Shown: positions 6,820 through 8,688 of the stretch, in pieces | How the letters are laid out: the number at the start of each line of letters is the position of its first letter | How positions within the stretch are numbered: position 1 is the first letter of the stretch | Source: an uncultured Tessaracoccus sp. | Lineage (GTDB): Bacteria > Actinomycetota > Actinomycetes > Propionibacteriales > Propionibacteriaceae | Reading direction: 5' to 3' | DNA: 8,688 bases | Assembly (NCBI RefSeq): GCF_947255005.1 | Contig: NZ_CAMYFI010000079.1 | Coordinates: 1-8,688, forward strand | Notes under the pieces: generated by a model | The model's input: only the letters and a program-made list of their open reading frames with translations | The model's database searches: none | What the model was told of the DNA's origin: nothing | Made by a program: the position numbers and the translations under genes

Positions 6820-6870
6820 GAGCCCTAGAGCATCACGTGTTCCTCCCAGTCCTGAGCTACCAGGGGCCAC

Positions 6871-6953
6871 AGCTAACCCGATATCCACACGCGTTTCTCC
6901 AGAACGCCCGAAAACGCCCATTTCAGCAAACGCGTGTGGATATCGGGTTAGCT
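6871..6953. repeat. Perfect 26-bp inverted repeat with 31-base loop
   Basis: Arms 6871-6896 and 6928-6953 are perfectly complementary over 26 bases (left arm begins AGCTAACCCGATATCC and ends ACGCGTTT). The loop 6897-6927 contains two CGCCC copies. It lies 55 bp downstream of the diiron-protein stop and could terminate that transcript, although no U-tract follows. The architecture closely mirrors the repeat at 5496-5577, and the arms share the pattern ATCC-2 bases-ACGC. No REP-like flanks are seen here. Confidence 0.9.
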
Positions 6954-7008
6954 CCCAACTCGGGGAAACTTCGGCCCGCGTTCACCCAGACCATCGGGTG
7001 GCGCAGGG

Positions 7009-7800
7009 TCAGTCCAGGTTGACACCCAGGCGCTCGAAGGCGTCCTGAAACACCGTCACGCCTTCCAAACCCGGAAATTTCGCGACGCGGTGGTCCAGGT
7101 TCTCGATGATCTTGCGCTGCCCTTCGAACAGCGTCCCCATCACCGCGCGCACTTCGTCATCGCCCATGATGCTCGTGCCCACTGGCTTCCACGCCTTCGT
7201 GAGGGTCAGTTTGACAAGCTGCTTCGCCCGGTCCGATTCCTCCATCTTCTTGATCGCCTGCGTGGTGTAGAAGGCGACGTGGCGAGTTTCCTGCTGCGCG
7301 ATGCGCATGAGCAGCGGACTGAGCGTCGGGTGATCGGTCATCTCGGCCATCCGCCGGTACGCTGCGACGGCGGAGAGCTCGTTCGTCGCGCCCCACGACA
7401 TGTGCACCGCGACGAAGTCGTCGCCAATCAAGTTAGTTGGCCACGACTGCTTCAGCGGACCCAACGCATCTTGCCACCCAAGCTTCACCCGCTTGGCCTT
7501 CACCTCGTCGTAGTCGACGATGATGCCGTGCTCACGTAACACCGCGGCCAGCGCTTCGCCGTGCCAGAATTCCTCCCGGTTCCACATCGTCATAAACCCT
7601 GCGGCTTCAGGCTTCTTCCTCGACGGTGACACCAGCAGATCTCTCAGGTAGCACGACGTGTGGTACTCCACGTCGCACATGTACCGGATGACGCGCAGCA
7701 TGGATGCGTCGAGGGGTTGGCGCTTGAACGTCGTGAAGTCGAGGTCGTCGAATTGGACGGCGACGGATGTCTCGGTGAACTTTTCGAAGTCGAACGCCAT
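7009..7800 (-). CDS. Ferritin-like diiron protein, acyl-ACP desaturase-like
   Basis: This 263-residue helical protein carries a complete set of diiron ligands in the order used by soluble acyl-ACP desaturases and related ferritin-like oxidases: Glu45 (DVEYHT), Glu77 and His80 (REEFWHGEAL), Glu141 (TNELSAVAAY), and Glu171 and His174 (QQETRHVAFY). Such proteins activate O2 at a di-iron centre to desaturate, hydroxylate or otherwise oxidise a substrate. No signal peptide is present, so it is cytosolic. Substrate and reaction cannot be told from sequence. A GAGG eight bases before ATG, inside the end of the upstream gene, supports the start. That gene's stop is separated from this ATG by one base (TGA-C-ATG), so translation is coupled. 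The partner is a homologue lacking most metal ligands. Confidence 0.85.
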   Translation of the reverse strand: MAFDFEKFTETSVAVQFDDLDFTTFKRQPLDASMLRVIRYMCDVEYHTSCYLRDLLVSPSRKKPEAAGFMTMWNREEFWHGEALAAVLREHGIIVDYDEVKAKRVKLGWQDALGPLKQSWPTNLIGDDFVAVHMSWGATNELSAVAAYRRMAEMTDHPTLSPLLMRIAQQETRHVAFYTTQAIKKMEESDRAKQLVKLTLTKAWKPVGTSIMGDDEVRAVMGTLFEGQRKIIENLDHRVAKFPGLEGVTVFQDAFERLGVNLD

Positions 7801-7801
7801 G

Positions 7802-8659
7802 TCACTTGCCTCGGTGTTGGACTAGACGCAGGGCGCGGGTCATGGGGAGCGGATTGCCCGGCAGCAGTTTGCCGATGACCTCGTCGGAGGACCGCACGTC
7901 GAGCCTGGATTCCGGGGTGCGGAAGATGCTTCGGATGGCGCGGCGCTCGTCGGGGTCGGGCACGCCGTCGGGGCGCATGGGCACCCAGCGCCACAGGTGC
8001 AGCTGGGCGCTGCGCAGCTCCGGGGTGGAACGGCGGATGCGGGCCGCGGCTTCTTGCTGGAAGAAGTCGACGAAGTCCGCGCGTCGCAGCAATATCTGGC
8101 GGAAGACGGCGGCGACGGGTGCGTCGACGCGGGGGGTGAGCGCACGATAGGCCGCTGCCATGGCCCCTTCGTGGACGGCCATGCGGGCCATGTGGCCGGC
8201 GGACATCGGTTCGCGGACGAGCAATGTCGAGAGGCTGGCGACAGTGGGGAGCAGATAGTCGACGTAGAGGCTGTGCGCGGCGCCTACCAGCTGGAATCCC
8301 GGCATGGCCGGGCCGGGGCAGCCGTCGGCTTGGAGTACATCGGATAGAGCCTTTGCAATCCAGTATCGTTCATAGGCCCAGGTGGCGAGGAAGGCGGTGA
8401 TCCGGGCCTCGCGTCCCGTCCACGACGAGAGCATGGCGCGCATGTCACCGAGTGCCGAGGCTTCGACGCGCCACAGGTACTCGAGGTCTTGATGCAAGAC
8501 GGGATCCAGGCGCAACTCGCCGACGTCGACGTTGATCTTCGGTCGAGCGCGCTTTGTGTAGGCAGCGACGTCGAAATCCGTAGTGAGGACGCGCATCGAC
8601 GCGTCGAAGTACAAGCGTCCGTTCCGGTACCCGGGGGGATGGTTTACGGTGGGCTGCAT
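7802..8659 (-). CDS. Degenerate ferritin-like paralogue (predicted metal-poor partner)
   Basis: This 285-residue protein aligns without gaps to its neighbour over at least 63 residues (51-113 here against 30-92 there). The Glu45 and Glu141 equivalents survive as Glu66 and Glu164. The EExxH motif has become ERYWI (Glu77 to Arg98, His80 to Ile101). The ETRH motif falls at ADFV or RADF, so its Glu and His are gone. Four of six diiron ligands are therefore missing and normal diiron chemistry is unlikely. The frame is intact, so this is not a broken gene. A structural or regulatory subunit is the best inference. The start is supported by AAGGAG ten bases upstream, although the frame is open to the window edge and Met22 (aligning with the partner's start) is an alternative. 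It is the first gene of the visible operon. Confidence 0.8.
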   Translation of the reverse strand: MQPTVNHPPGYRNGRLYFDASMRVLTTDFDVAAYTKRARPKINVDVGELRLDPVLHQDLEYLWRVEASALGDMRAMLSSWTGREARITAFLATWAYERYWIAKALSDVLQADGCPGPAMPGFQLVGAAHSLYVDYLLPTVASLSTLLVREPMSAGHMARMAVHEGAMAAAYRALTPRVDAPVAAVFRQILLRRADFVDFFQQEAAARIRRSTPELRSAQLHLWRWVPMRPDGVPDPDERRAIRSIFRTPESRLDVRSSDEVIGKLLPGNPLPMTRALRLVQHRGK

Positions 8660-8669
8660 CGTCTGACCA

Positions 8670-8675
8670 CTCCTT
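8670..8675 (-). promoter_or_regulatory. Ribosome binding site deciding the start of the first diiron-operon gene
   Basis: AAGGAG on the - strand, ten bases before the ATG at 8659. It favours this start over Met22 and over an extension beyond the window, both of which the frame would permit. Confidence 0.6.
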
Positions 8676-8688
8676 GCGCGAAGTCTGG

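Noticed and set aside
6257..7048. 263-codon + strand open frame across the lipoprotein start and the second inverted repeat
   Set aside because: It is antisense to the lipoprotein gene, runs through the hairpin and has no protein-like composition; the lipoprotein signal peptide on the other strand is decisive.
1..8688. CRISPR array, tRNA or rRNA genes
   Set aside because: No regularly spaced direct repeats and no cloverleaf or ribosomal RNA sequence could be recognised on either strand.

Overview
The window is high-GC bacterial chromosome with actinobacterial character. Codons end mostly in G or C, there is an MprA/MprB-type two-component pair, several starts look leaderless, and there is a secreted nucleotidase with a Gram-positive sorting motif. 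I would place it in or near Propionibacteriales/Micrococcales, but the sequence alone does not settle the genus.

Layout. (1) 1-2232: a promoter-like -10, then a secreted UshA-type 5'-nucleotidase on the + strand, closed by a strong hairpin at 2182-2232. (2) 2256-3254: ornithine carbamoyltransferase on the - strand, convergent with the nucleotidase and sharing its hairpin. (3) 3303-5434: a response regulator and sensor kinase on the + strand, overlapping by 4 bases (GTGA) and diverging from the carbamoyltransferase across only 48 bp. (4) 5435-5788: a gene-free stretch holding a nested palindromic element (two REP-like units in opposite orientation around a 25-bp inverted repeat) and what looks like the decayed tail of a transposase. 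(5) 5789-6649: an orphan lipoprotein on the - strand. (6) 6650-7008: its promoter region plus a second, perfect 26-bp inverted repeat. (7) 7009-8659: two adjacent - strand genes, one base apart, encoding a ferritin-like diiron protein and a paralogue that has lost most of the metal ligands.

The genes do not form one pathway. The two functional units are the two-component operon (probably envelope sensing) and the diiron pair. In that pair, an intact 4-Glu/2-His diiron subunit (7009-7800) is translationally coupled to a degenerate homologue (7802-8659). This suggests a heteromeric oxidase or desaturase with a structural pseudoenzyme partner, and it is the best candidate in the window for an undescribed system. 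The two long inverted repeats, with arms of 25-26 bp and loops of 31-32 nt and some similarity between arms, are the second most interesting signal.

No rRNA, tRNA, CRISPR array, intact insertion sequence or replication origin was seen.
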